From: JAWVZH01 sp033722295
GTDB lineage: Bacteria > Bacteroidota > Bacteroidia > Chitinophagales > Saprospiraceae
DNA: 14,568 nucleotides
Direction: 5' to 3'
Assembly (NCBI GenBank): GCA_033722295.1
Contig: JAWVZH010000076.1
Span: 1 to 14,568, forward strand
Every line of letters starts with the position of its first letter. The first letter of the stretch is position 1. The notes below the pieces were generated by a model. It saw only the letters and a program-made list of their open reading frames with translations, ran no database searches and had not been told where the DNA came from. Positions 1 to 7,997 of the stretch are shown piece after piece. A program made the translations under genes and the position numbers.

Positions 1-47
1 ACGTTGAGTAGAATGGATAATGTAACTACTTTAAATGTTGACCTCAT
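1..47 (-). CDS. porV: N-terminal fragment of a secreted protein, probably PorV (T9SS outer-membrane protein)
   Basis: An ATG on the minus strand at 47-45 opens a frame that continues to the window edge and reads MRSTFKVVTLSILLN. This is the start of a signal peptide: Arg and Lys in the n-region, then a hydrophobic VVTLSILL run. It lies 73 bases downstream of the porU stop on the same strand and has its own TAnnTTTG motif just upstream. In Flavobacterium johnsoniae and other Bacteroidota, porV (lptO) directly follows porU. PorV is an outer-membrane barrel that shuttles T9SS cargo from the translocon to PorU. The signal-peptide-like start is seen directly; the PorV identity rests only on gene order, because just 15 complete codons are present. 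Confidence 0.55.
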   Translation of the reverse strand, partial: MRSTFKVVTLSILLN

Positions 48-75
48 GATTTTCAATGTCATCTGGAAATTTGTA

Positions 76-83
76 CAAATATA
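76..83 (-). promoter_or_regulatory. Bacteroidota -7 promoter motif for the porV-like gene
   Basis: On the minus strand these bases read TATATTTG, an exact match to the Bacteroidota -7 consensus TAnnTTTG. A T-rich tract (TTTT) lies about 16 bases further upstream where the -33 element would be, but it is not a clean TTTG. Transcription would begin near position 70, giving a leader of roughly 20 bases before the ATG at 47. The gene after porU could therefore be transcribed independently as well as by read-through. Confidence 0.45.
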
Positions 84-120
84 GGTTGAATTCTGCTTTA
101 AAATCAGCGGATATTAGTGT

Positions 121-3100
121 TTATTTTAATACGACGAGCCTTTCAAATTGGCTCTCGTTCGTTATCGTCCCTCCTGAAACGTCAACACTTGCCTTTATCT
201 TGTATAAATAAATGCCTTTTGGTATCGCTGATCCATTTTGATCTGTACCGTCCCAGGTGATCTCGTCCACATTAAAACCTTCACTAATGGTTTCATGTGT
301 TATTCTCTTGATCATCTTGCCCGATACGGAGTAGATCTCTATCTCCACAGTCATTGGTCCCATAGGCATAGCATGCTCGAATTGAAACCGGGTTTGTGTC
401 ATGAAGGGGTTAGGATAACTCAACACCTTTCGCAATCCATCCCTTGGATCGCTGACCACCACGAACTCTGTATGTCCTTCTGAAAAATTATTTGCGATAT
501 CCCAAACAGTAACTTTTACGGAGTGCCTTCCTTCTTCAAGATTGCTTAGAGGATATCTGACGACTCCTTCCCTATAATCATCCACTTCAGCCTCGTAAAA
601 ATCATTCAGAATGATGGTGTTCTGAGTGTTGTCATCCAGTACAGCGGTAAGGTCGTGACCAATACTGTTACCTACCACGTTTATCCCGTTATCATCACTC
701 AGGTGAAGCAGGAGTATCGGATCGGGAGATGTGATCCCACCGAAGACAAAATTGGTATCGTTCATATATACCTGCACTTCCGGAGCTTTATCATCCTGCA
801 AGGTATCGATGCCGAGTCCTCCGATGGTAATGCCATCGTAATATCCGTTGGCATCACGGGAGACATTGTCCGTAGCGTAATAACTTATCTTTCCACTACC
901 AATTTCAAAATTGATATCCTTCGGAACGACAAAAGTAAACTCAAACCTGCCGTTTTTAACGCTGGCTGATCCCTTGAAAATGGTGTTCTTCCTCAATTCG
1001 AACTCCTTTTCGCGACTCCTTCGGTCATTCGCCTTGGTCTTTAGAGTCAAAGCCTTATCGAAAACAGTGGGAGAGATGATGCCATTGAAATCTGTCAGCA
1101 GCCTACCATCGTCATCGGCGATAAAACCTTCCACAGTGATCTGCTCGAGTGCACCAACTGTATCCTGGAATTCATCCGCAGGCTGATCATTGATACTGGT
1201 TGTAACGACTTCATATCGCGGTAAGGCAAGTGTCATGCTGGGATCGCCGAAAAGTGAAAATTTTCGGTTATTGGAATCATCAGAACCGGATTTGACCGCG
1301 TTCTTGGCCAGTCTCATTACCTCGCCGATCGGGATGGGTTTCCCATTCTCCCGCATGTACAGAAAATCATGAACGGCATTGGTAAGGACAAAGTTGTCCT
1401 GAGCATATACTGCGCGAACTGTTGATAAAATCGCCACAGCACCACCATTTGGATTGAGAACACTGTACTCGCCGGCAGTAGTTATTTCAGGATTGTCAAA
1501 GCCGGTAAACGAACAGGTTGCTGTCATAATGATGGGCATGTTATAATAGTTATTCCATGACCTGATATCCGTGGTCTGCAAGACACGCTCCTGTGCAAGA
1601 CCAGTTGGGCCGCCGTGACCGAGATAGACCATGACAAGCCCGCCTTTAAAGACTGCCGAATTGATAGAAGCCTTGGCTTCAGGATATCTTGCGCCTCCCG
1701 GCGTAGCTACCTGCTCATAGGCATCGAAGTATATTTTGTCCTGATTGTATTCCGGATGACGCGTAAGTACATCCCTGGCAATCCTGTCCATATCGTCGAT
1801 ATGTCGATTACTGTCTTCATCATCGGCCAGGTAGATCTGCCGGTTACGCCAATCCCCCATAGACCTGGGATCTGAATCATAGCGAATGATCTTGTCAACC
1901 AGTACTTTGGCCTCTTCCACATTCCTGCATAGTAATCTTCCGGTTGCAATATCAAGGGCGCCTCGGAGTCCCTCACCTTCATCATCACTTAATAAGGCAT
2001 AGTAGTCATCAGTAGGATAAGCGAAAATGGGCGCCATACTTTCGTCGGTCTGATAGACAGGTATGAAATTCTGATCATCTACTGTTTTGACCAGATGCTT
2101 CCAGTCATAAGATCCGTCACCAAACAGTAAAAGATATTTAAAACGTGAACTGCGATCATACAGCATCTTACAGAAATCTCGAATCGCCGTGGGATCCTGT
2201 CTTCCTGAAGAGAACTCATTATAGATCTGACTTATTTCGACCAATTCCACATTAAGATCGCTGTGTTCGGCACGATGAACCTGCAGTCTTTTGGCCTCAT
2301 CAATGAATTCTTCAGGTGAGATGATAACCATGTCGACGTTGTCCAGAGCATGCAGATTTTGATTGGGTATCTCCTTTACAAATATGGGTTCTGAATTGAT
2401 TTGGGACGGATCAAAAAGACAAAACTCTCGTTGATCAGGCGCATAGGTAGAAAATCGCAGACGATCTCCGGATCGTACTGGAACGATCTCATAAGGATCA
2501 TGATAATCGCTGACTTCCCAAATCACCATATCGGGTTGGTCGGGGAGGTCGAATCCTCCAAGGTCAGTGGAGAAAGTGTCTCTGAATATAGATCCGTTGT
2601 CCAGGCCTGAAGTTGACTTTCTCAGATTCAACGTAACAAAATCTACCCAGCCTTCTGAGGGCACGCCAACTTCTGGATAATCGATGATCACTTTGTCTGC
2701 CGATGCAGGCAATGTGAAAGACTCTTTTATTATTCCAGGCCTGGCATATGTGCTTTCCACATCGTAATCCGTGCTGCCCATGCTCTTTTCGAATCTGTTG
2801 GGGCCTATTTGTATGGAGTAACTTGTTCTGTTTTCCGAACGACCGTAAAAATGAGACTCGACGGATGCCAGGGCATTGTCAACAAGATGATCAAAGTCAA
2901 AGACCGCAGAGAGATCTATTGATCTTGTATTCGATATTTCATCTGAAAGCCAATTCTTGCCAGAACCCTGATGGCTGACAGACCTTCCCAGCAGATTTAA
3001 TGTCTCTTTTCCGTAGAATTGATGGTCCAGGTAGGAAAGTCTGAGATTATCCAAAGACTCAGAGGAGAGTTGGTCGATCTTCTTTCTTTCATCATTACCG

Positions 3101-3894
3101 ACCTTGACAAAAACATAGTTGTTGTTATCGTATATGTTGGGTTCGTATTGCCACGAAGCCCCGTTTCCCTGCCACATTCCGGGGCCATGGGCAAAAAAGA
3201 TAAGATAGTCACCGTCATTAAAAACACCATCATCCAGTCCGACGTCGGCTGTTGGTATCTCGCCAAGATCATCTGTGCGTCCAACGGCATTAGGCTCGGG
3301 AAGTCGACCACCTCTATTGCCGAAGATCTGTATCCTATCCGGATCAAGGTTGGAAGCATCCATGCCAAAATGATCACGGATAAATCCTGCGGTCAATTTG
3401 AAGACACCCGTCCGGTCTATGGCAAGTTTGAAAATATCACCATCCATCAAGACAGAAGAGGATCCATTGCCCCCGCGAAGTGAATTTTGTTCTTTTTGAG
3501 TGATGTTTATGAAAAGATCAGCGGATCTTAATTTTTCAAGCTGTCCGTTATTTTGTTTCAATGCGCTAACAGTAATAAATCCGTAAATGTCATCTCGGGA
3601 CTCTTCCGTCCATTTGTTGATCTCAAAACTTCCCGGAAGATCATGACTGACCGTGTTATCTGATATTTCTGATCGAATATTTGTGAGTGATACCTCAAAG
3701 CCTTCATGATCTGAAAGTGCGAAACGGAACAAGTACTTTGGAACACTCTCTCTTTCAGGGGAGAATACAGCTCCGGGGAAAATATCGATACCCTGATCAT
3801 CCTGTGCCCATTCCAACTCGATATGATGTGTAAAGGATTGGCTTGACAGTGTCAATTGGCAAAAGGTCAAAATGAGAACCAGGAAGTATTTCAT
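121..3894 (-). CDS. porU: Type IX secretion system sortase PorU (C25 gingipain-like peptidase)
   Basis: PorU is the cell-surface protease/transpeptidase of the T9SS: it removes the C-terminal sorting domain from cargo and joins the new end to surface polysaccharide. The protein is 1257 residues from the chosen start. That ATG at 3894 begins a clear signal peptide (MKYFLVLILTFCQLTLSS); a longer reading from 3942 only adds a charged stretch before it. The gingipain-type catalytic pair is visible: His760 in a YLGHGG motif and Cys794 in TATCSFTGF, 34 residues apart as expected for family C25. Immunoglobulin-like segments follow. The last 100 residues, from about 1158, start with YPNPF and include a WDGTDQNG turn and KGIYLYKI strand, as in type A sorting domains; PorU is known to keep such a domain. 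It is followed by a probable porV and is divergent from the PorP-like gene. Confidence 0.93.
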   Translation of the reverse strand: MKYFLVLILTFCQLTLSSQSFTHHIELEWAQDDQGIDIFPGAVFSPERESVPKYLFRFALSDHEGFEVSLTNIRSEISDNTVSHDLPGSFEINKWTEESRDDIYGFITVSALKQNNGQLEKLRSADLFINITQKEQNSLRGGNGSSSVLMDGDIFKLAIDRTGVFKLTAGFIRDHFGMDASNLDPDRIQIFGNRGGRLPEPNAVGRTDDLGEIPTADVGLDDGVFNDGDYLIFFAHGPGMWQGNGASWQYEPNIYDNNNYVFVKVGNDERKKIDQLSSESLDNLRLSYLDHQFYGKETLNLLGRSVSHQGSGKNWLSDEISNTRSIDLSAVFDFDHLVDNALASVESHFYGRSENRTSYSIQIGPNRFEKSMGSTDYDVESTYARPGIIKESFTLPASADKVIIDYPEVGVPSEGWVDFVTLNLRKSTSGLDNGSIFRDTFSTDLGGFDLPDQPDMVIWEVSDYHDPYEIVPVRSGDRLRFSTYAPDQREFCLFDPSQINSEPIFVKEIPNQNLHALDNVDMVIISPEEFIDEAKRLQVHRAEHSDLNVELVEISQIYNEFSSGRQDPTAIRDFCKMLYDRSSRFKYLLLFGDGSYDWKHLVKTVDDQNFIPVYQTDESMAPIFAYPTDDYYALLSDDEGEGLRGALDIATGRLLCRNVEEAKVLVDKIIRYDSDPRSMGDWRNRQIYLADDEDSNRHIDDMDRIARDVLTRHPEYNQDKIYFDAYEQVATPGGARYPEAKASINSAVFKGGLVMVYLGHGGPTGLAQERVLQTTDIRSWNNYYNMPIIMTATCSFTGFDNPEITTAGEYSVLNPNGGAVAILSTVRAVYAQDNFVLTNAVHDFLYMRENGKPIPIGEVMRLAKNAVKSGSDDSNNRKFSLFGDPSMTLALPRYEVVTTSINDQPADEFQDTVGALEQITVEGFIADDDGRLLTDFNGIISPTVFDKALTLKTKANDRRSREKEFELRKNTIFKGSASVKNGRFEFTFVVPKDINFEIGSGKISYYATDNVSRDANGYYDGITIGGLGIDTLQDDKAPEVQVYMNDTNFVFGGITSPDPILLLHLSDDNGINVVGNSIGHDLTAVLDDNTQNTIILNDFYEAEVDDYREGVVRYPLSNLEEGRHSVKVTVWDIANNFSEGHTEFVVVSDPRDGLRKVLSYPNPFMTQTRFQFEHAMPMGPMTVEIEIYSVSGKMIKRITHETISEGFNVDEITWDGTDQNGSAIPKGIYLYKIKASVDVSGGTITNESQFERLVVLK

Positions 3895-4000
3895 ATTTTC
3901 GTTGCTTGTCCTTTTGATTTTAATATAATGATGATGTAACAAAAAACGTTAGTAGCAAAAACGTATTGTTACGGGGATTGACCAATAAAGTTAAAACAAT
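3895..4000. promoter_or_regulatory. Divergent intergenic region between porU and the PorP-like gene
   Basis: About 106 AT-rich bases separate the two divergent starts and must hold both promoters. No exact TAnnTTTG motif is seen on either strand. On the minus strand two related near-matches occur, TACGTTTTTG (3956-3965) and TAACGTTTTTTG (3940-3951), forming an imperfect direct repeat. They may be a porU promoter or a binding site, but this is only a guess. Confidence 0.3.
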
Positions 4001-5020
4001 GTGTCAGTGATAAGTTGCAAAGGTAGGATAATATGGACTATTCTGGTCGCTATGGGGACACTCCTGAGCGTACAAGCGCAGGACCCCATATACAGTCAAT
4101 TCTATCACGCACCTCTTCAACTCAATCCAGCTTTGGCGGGTATTGGTCATGCGCCCAGATTCACAGCATTATACAGGAACCAATGGCCTTTGGCAGGAGA
4201 GGCCTTTGCGAGTTATGCCACATATTCGGTGTCTTATGATCAGTACTTTGAAGAGTACAACAGTGGTTTGGGTTTGATGATCCTCGCCGACGATGCAGGC
4301 GGCGGCCTGATCAAATCCAATAAATTGAGTGCTTTTTACTCCTACAACCTCAGGGTGAAGGATGACTTGTATATCAAAGGAGGACTCGAAGGCTCCGTGT
4401 TGCAAACGAGGATCGGTTGGGACCAACTTACCTTTGGTGACCAGATCGACCCGATAAATGGCCCGATAAGTCCAGGCGGCACGCCATACCCCACCAATGA
4501 AACTAGACCTGATGATGATGCTTCAGTGGTTTTTGATGCTGGCACAGGGATAGTCTTGTACAGTCCGGCATATTATATAGGAATTTCGATCAAACATTTT
4601 AACTCACCGAATACAGGCATTATCGGTGAGAACACCAATGCTTATGATGGACTACCGTTGCGTTTCGGGATCCATGGAGGCATGGAGATCTCGCTGGGCA
4701 GCCCGAATGCATTCATAGCTCCCAACTTTTTATTTGTGAAACAAGGTGAATTTGCACAATTAAACGCCGGCGCCTACGTTGGTATCCATGCGGTGTATGC
4801 CGGCTTATGGTATCGTCATGCTCAAACCAATCCAGACGCAGTGATCGCATCTTTTGGTGTGAAGAAGGGCGTCTTTAAAATTGGCTACAGTTTTGACTAC
4901 ACCGTCTCTTCTTTTGGAATAGTGAATGGAGGCAGTCATGAATTCGGCTTTATCGTTGATTTGAAGGATGTTGTAAAGAAAAAGTCGGTTTATAATGATT
5001 GTTTTCAATTGTTTAGATAA
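4001..5020 (+). CDS. PorP/SprF family T9SS outer-membrane protein
   Basis: This 339-residue protein belongs to the Bacteroidota-specific PorP/SprF family of outer-membrane barrels. Members help anchor the periplasmic PorK/N ring (PorP) or help secrete and hold large gliding adhesins (SprF). The mature N-terminus shows the family signature: QDPIYSQFYHAPLQLNPALAG directly after the signal peptide, with signal peptidase I cleavage likely after VQA (residue 26). Other hallmarks are the ALYRNQWP segment and, near the end, FKIGYSFDYTVSSFG followed by GGSHEFGF. The start appears to be GTG at 4001 (or GTG at 4007), because no in-frame ATG leaves a full signal peptide. Length is normal. It sits between porU and gldJ, 77 bases before the latter. 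Whether it is the core PorP or a dedicated SprF-type partner cannot be told from sequence alone; no large SprB-like adhesin is in the window. Confidence 0.88.
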   Translation: MSVISCKGRIIWTILVAMGTLLSVQAQDPIYSQFYHAPLQLNPALAGIGHAPRFTALYRNQWPLAGEAFASYATYSVSYDQYFEEYNSGLGLMILADDAGGGLIKSNKLSAFYSYNLRVKDDLYIKGGLEGSVLQTRIGWDQLTFGDQIDPINGPISPGGTPYPTNETRPDDDASVVFDAGTGIVLYSPAYYIGISIKHFNSPNTGIIGENTNAYDGLPLRFGIHGGMEISLGSPNAFIAPNFLFVKQGEFAQLNAGAYVGIHAVYAGLWYRHAQTNPDAVIASFGVKKGVFKIGYSFDYTVSSFGIVNGGSHEFGFIVDLKDVVKKKSVYNDCFQLFR

Positions 5021-5030
5021 CTTTGGCGTT

Positions 5031-5078
5031 CTCTTTGATGTATAAAATATGATTTGGTTGTTATTTACTATCAAAGAG
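5031..5078. repeat. Inverted repeat upstream of gldJ
   Basis: Perfect 9-base arms, CTCTTTGAT (5031-5039) and ATCAAAGAG (5070-5078), are separated by 30 AT-rich bases in the PorP-like/gldJ gap. The loop is long and no T-run follows the second arm, so a terminator is unlikely. An operator, or a weak RNA stem in a shared transcript, is possible. The loop contains TATGATTTG, one base too long for the TAnnTTTG -7 consensus. The half-site CTTTGA recurs in the hairpin after gldJ. Confidence 0.4.
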
Positions 5079-5097
5079 TCGAAAAATCGATCCGGAT

Positions 5098-6597
5098 ATG
5101 TTCAATAAAATGAGATTATTCTTAACATTATTTGTTGCCTTCGCCATGGTGATGGGTTGTAAGAATTCCGAAAAATCGTCTACTACGGGATGGAATTACA
5201 ATGACCCAGAATGGGGAGGCTTTGAGAAACTTGATTATGAAGGTCAGATCACCGGCCCCGGTCTAGTGTTGATCGAGGGTGGTACATTTACTATGGGTCT
5301 GACTGAAGAGGACGTAACTTTTGAATGGAATAATATTCCTAGAAGGGTTACCGTGTCTTCTTTTTACATGGATGAAACAGAGGTAGCTAATATCGATTAT
5401 AGAGAATACCTCTATTGGATTCAAAAGACATGGGGAAGTACATATCCTCAGACCTACCTGGACGCATTACCAGATACGCTGGTATGGCGAGATGAGCTTT
5501 CGTACAATGAGCCATTCGTAGAGACCTATCTGCGACATCCGGCTTATGACGATTACCCGGTGGTGGGTGTCAGCTGGAATCAGGCTACGGATTATTGCAC
5601 ATGGAGAACTGACCGCGTGAATGAAATGATTCTCATTGAGCGAGGCATACTAAACCCTAATCCTGAGCAAAGAGATTCTGACAACTTTAATACGGAAGCT
5701 TATCTGGCAGGACAATACCAGGGAAATGTACGTAAGAACCTTCCTGATCTTGCAACGGATGGAGAGCGTCCGGTGAGATTTGAGGATGGAATATTGCTTC
5801 CTGAGTACAGATTGCCTACAGAGGCAGAATGGGAGTATGCGGCATTGGCCCTTCAGGGTAATCTGGCTTCTCCAAAGGATGAACTGATCACCGACAGGAG
5901 GATCTATCCATGGGATGGTAATACAGCGAGATATCAGAAGCGAGACAAATATCAGGGTGATATTCTTGCCAACTTTAAAAAGGCAAGGGGTGATTATATG
6001 GGAATGGCAGGTAATCTGAATGACCATTCTCACATTCCCGCTCCGGTCAAGTCTTTCTTCCCCAATGATTTTGGCCTTTATAACATGGCCGGCAACGTTA
6101 ATGAGTGGGTCATGGACGTGTATAGACCATTGACTGGCTGGTTCCTCGAAGATGCAGATCAACACGATCTCAATCCTTACCGTGGTAATGTGTTCATGAA
6201 AAAGGTGCGTGATGAGTCAGGCAAATCTATTGAGAAAGACAGTCTGGGACGCTTACAGTATGAGCTTGTAGATGATTCCATAACGGCTCTCAGAGACAAT
6301 TACAAAGTGCCGGATGCCAGGGATTATAAAGATGGTGATGATGAGTTCATCACTTATGAATACGGCAAGCATACACTTGTGAATGACAGTGCACGTGTTT
6401 ATAAAGGAGGATCATGGTCCGACAGACTATACTGGTTGTCTCCTGGGGCTCGCAGGTTCCTGGATCAAAACAAGTCAAGAAGAGATATCGGTTTCAGATG
6501 TGCCATGACGAGAGTCGGAGGTCCATCAGGTAACCAGGATGCTGGCGGAAACATCTTTGATGTGAATACACCAAAGCCGAATCGTAAATACGATTAA
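5098..6597 (+). CDS. gldJ: Gliding motility / T9SS lipoprotein GldJ
   Basis: GldJ is an outer-membrane lipoprotein of the periplasmic face. In F. johnsoniae it is needed for gliding and T9SS secretion and stabilises GldK. The 499-residue protein starts with a lipoprotein signal peptide ending MVMGC (lipidated Cys21; an alternative start is Met5). GWNYNDPEWGGFE at 31-43 is characteristic of GldJ rather than GldK. A formylglycine-generating-enzyme-like fold follows: GPGLVLIEGGTFTMG (53-67), SFYMDETEV (88-96), VVGVSWNQATDYC (155-167), YRLPTEAEWEYAA (237-249), NMAGNVNEWVMD (329-340), KGGSWSDR (436-443) and DIGFRCA (463-469). The catalytic cysteine pair of true formylglycine enzymes, which would lie just after the GGSW motif, is absent, so the role is structural. 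The C-terminal 25 residues are polar; in F. johnsoniae the extreme GldJ C-terminus matters for motility. A terminator follows, then murF, the usual neighbour. Confidence 0.92.
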   Translation: MFNKMRLFLTLFVAFAMVMGCKNSEKSSTTGWNYNDPEWGGFEKLDYEGQITGPGLVLIEGGTFTMGLTEEDVTFEWNNIPRRVTVSSFYMDETEVANIDYREYLYWIQKTWGSTYPQTYLDALPDTLVWRDELSYNEPFVETYLRHPAYDDYPVVGVSWNQATDYCTWRTDRVNEMILIERGILNPNPEQRDSDNFNTEAYLAGQYQGNVRKNLPDLATDGERPVRFEDGILLPEYRLPTEAEWEYAALALQGNLASPKDELITDRRIYPWDGNTARYQKRDKYQGDILANFKKARGDYMGMAGNLNDHSHIPAPVKSFFPNDFGLYNMAGNVNEWVMDVYRPLTGWFLEDADQHDLNPYRGNVFMKKVRDESGKSIEKDSLGRLQYELVDDSITALRDNYKVPDARDYKDGDDEFITYEYGKHTLVNDSARVYKGGSWSDRLYWLSPGARRFLDQNKSRRDIGFRCAMTRVGGPSGNQDAGGNIFDVNTPKPNRKYD

Positions 6598-6612
6598 ATT
6601 AAAGCTAATTGG

Positions 6613-6638
6613 CCTTTGAATTCTTTAAATTTCAAAGG
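6613..6638. repeat. Small hairpin after gldJ
   Basis: Perfect 8-base arms CCTTTGAA (6613-6620) and TTCAAAGG (6631-6638) flank a 10-base AT-rich loop, 15 bases after the gldJ stop. No T-run follows. It is the first of two tandem hairpins in the gldJ-murF gap and shares the CTTTGA core with the inverted repeat before gldJ. It may protect the gldJ 3' end or be a protein-binding site. Confidence 0.5.
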
Positions 6639-6651
6639 AAGAAATATTAGA

Positions 6652-6687
6652 AGAGCCCATCGGCCTGCCGATTGGGCTCTCTTTTTT
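6652..6687 (+). terminator. Rho-independent terminator after gldJ, abutting the murF start
   Basis: The arms AGAGCCCATCGGC (6652-6664) and GCCGATTGGGCTCT (6667-6680) pair over 13 base pairs, with one bulged base and a two-base apex. C plus six T (6681-6687) follow. This is a strong, GC-rich classical intrinsic terminator. Only two bases separate the end of the T-run from the murF ATG at 6690, so any read-through message would carry the murF start immediately against the stem. Confidence 0.9.
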
Positions 6688-6689
6688 AG

Positions 6690-7997
6690 ATGAATGTCGA
6701 GAAAATATACAGGGCGTACGAACGCACCCAGGGAGTTTCTACTGATTCCAGGACAATGAGACCTGGTGAGACATTTGTCGCACTGAAAGGGGAGAGGTAC
6801 GATGCCAATGAAATGGTCTCTGAGGTGCTTCAGGGAGGCGCTGGCCTCGTCATTACACAGAATGATGAATTCCGTGATCATGATCGGGTGATAGTGGTGG
6901 AGGATACGCTAATCACACTTCAGGAACTGGCGCGTTTCCATCGGCAAAAAATCGGTATCGAGATCATCGCCCTGACTGGTTCCAACGGAAAGACCACGAC
7001 GAAGGAACTTCTGAATGCCTTTCTTAGCGCGGAATTTGATGTTGGTGTGACCAAGGGCAATCTCAACAATCATATTGGTGTTCCTTTGACGCTATTGTCT
7101 TTCAATGGTGATATGGATCTTGGAATTGTAGAGATGGGCGCCAATCATCAGAGAGAGATCGCAGCCCTGAGTGAAATTGCACGACCTGATTATGGATTCA
7201 TCACCAATATCGGCATGGCTCATCTCGAAGGTTTCGGTGGTATCGAAGGAGTCAAAAAAGGCAAAGGGGAGCTGTACGAACATCTCAAAAAGAATGAAAA
7301 GCTCATTTTTCTGAACCTGGATCAAGAAAAACTTGCAGACCTGTTGGGTGATTACAGTAGATTCATCAGTTGCACGGACCGTACTCTGGAATATGACGGC
7401 ATCAAGTATGAAATCAACCCTGTGGTTGATCATGGACTTTGTGGTATATCACTACGTGGAGAGGCGATTGAAGAAACAGTTATGACTGCCCTCGTCGGTA
7501 TTTATAATTACAGGAATATTGTTATAGCATTGCTCGTAGCTGGTTATTTCAAAGTTCCACTATTCAAAGCACTAAAAGTATTGAGAGGTTTCGGGATGTC
7601 CTTGAACCGCTCCCAATACCTGGAACGTGGTGGTGCCCACTATGTGATGGATGCATACAATGCGAATCCTACGAGTATGAAAGCTGCTCTTGATGCATTT
7701 TTGGTCAGAGAAAGCAGTTCAAATAAGTGTGTACTGCTGGGTGACATGCTGGAACTCGGAGACCTGTCGGCCGAAGCCCATGAGGACATATTGAAAAGAT
7801 TAATGAATGCAGATCTTGACGAGGTAATACTTGTGGGCCATGAGTTTGGTATCTTCAAAAGTAAATATCCCTTTAAATTTTTCAATGATGTAGATGAAGC
7901 AGCGCGATACTGGAAGGAGCAGGAGCGCCAAAATTGGACCATTCTCATAAAAGGGTCACGAGGAATTCACATGGAGAGGATACTTTCTGAGATTTAA
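6690..7997 (+). CDS. murF: UDP-N-acetylmuramoyl-tripeptide--D-alanyl-D-alanine ligase MurF
   Basis: MurF is the cytoplasmic ATP-dependent ligase that adds D-Ala-D-Ala to UDP-MurNAc-tripeptide, the last step in making the soluble peptidoglycan precursor. The 435-residue length is typical. The N-terminal domain has GVSTDSRTM and ETFVALKGERYDANEM. The ATP-binding P-loop GSNGKTTT is at 97-104 (Lys101). EMGANHQREIAALSEIARPDYGFITNIG, including the conserved GMAHLEGFGG, follows; the C-terminal domain has MDAYNANPTSMKAAL and ends KGSRGIHMERIL. The start at 6690 fits the family N-terminus, leaving no room for a later start. murF next to gldJ is conserved in Bacteroidota, but here a terminator sits directly in front. 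No TAnnTTTG motif is seen in the 92-base gap, so the murF promoter is unclear. Its stop codon overlaps that of the convergent neighbour. Confidence 0.96.
   Translation: MNVEKIYRAYERTQGVSTDSRTMRPGETFVALKGERYDANEMVSEVLQGGAGLVITQNDEFRDHDRVIVVEDTLITLQELARFHRQKIGIEIIALTGSNGKTTTKELLNAFLSAEFDVGVTKGNLNNHIGVPLTLLSFNGDMDLGIVEMGANHQREIAALSEIARPDYGFITNIGMAHLEGFGGIEGVKKGKGELYEHLKKNEKLIFLNLDQEKLADLLGDYSRFISCTDRTLEYDGIKYEINPVVDHGLCGISLRGEAIEETVMTALVGIYNYRNIVIALLVAGYFKVPLFKALKVLRGFGMSLNRSQYLERGGAHYVMDAYNANPTSMKAALDAFLVRESSSNKCVLLGDMLELGDLSAEAHEDILKRLMNADLDEVILVGHEFGIFKSKYPFKFFNDVDEAARYWKEQERQNWTILIKGSRGIHMERILSEI

Noticed and set aside
3019..3483. A 154-codon open frame on the plus strand inside porU
   Set aside because: It lies wholly opposite the well-supported porU coding sequence, has no recognisable domain and no promoter, so it is a shadow frame.
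3895..3942. Longer porU start at 3942
   Set aside because: The extra 16 residues are His/Lys-rich and precede a full signal peptide starting at 3894.
5090..5097. ATCCGGAT palindrome directly before the gldJ ATG
   Set aside because: An eight-base palindrome alone is expected by chance and no second copy was seen in other gaps.
5650..6165. A 171-codon minus-strand open frame inside gldJ
   Set aside because: It is antisense to conserved GldJ motifs and its translation has no recognisable features.
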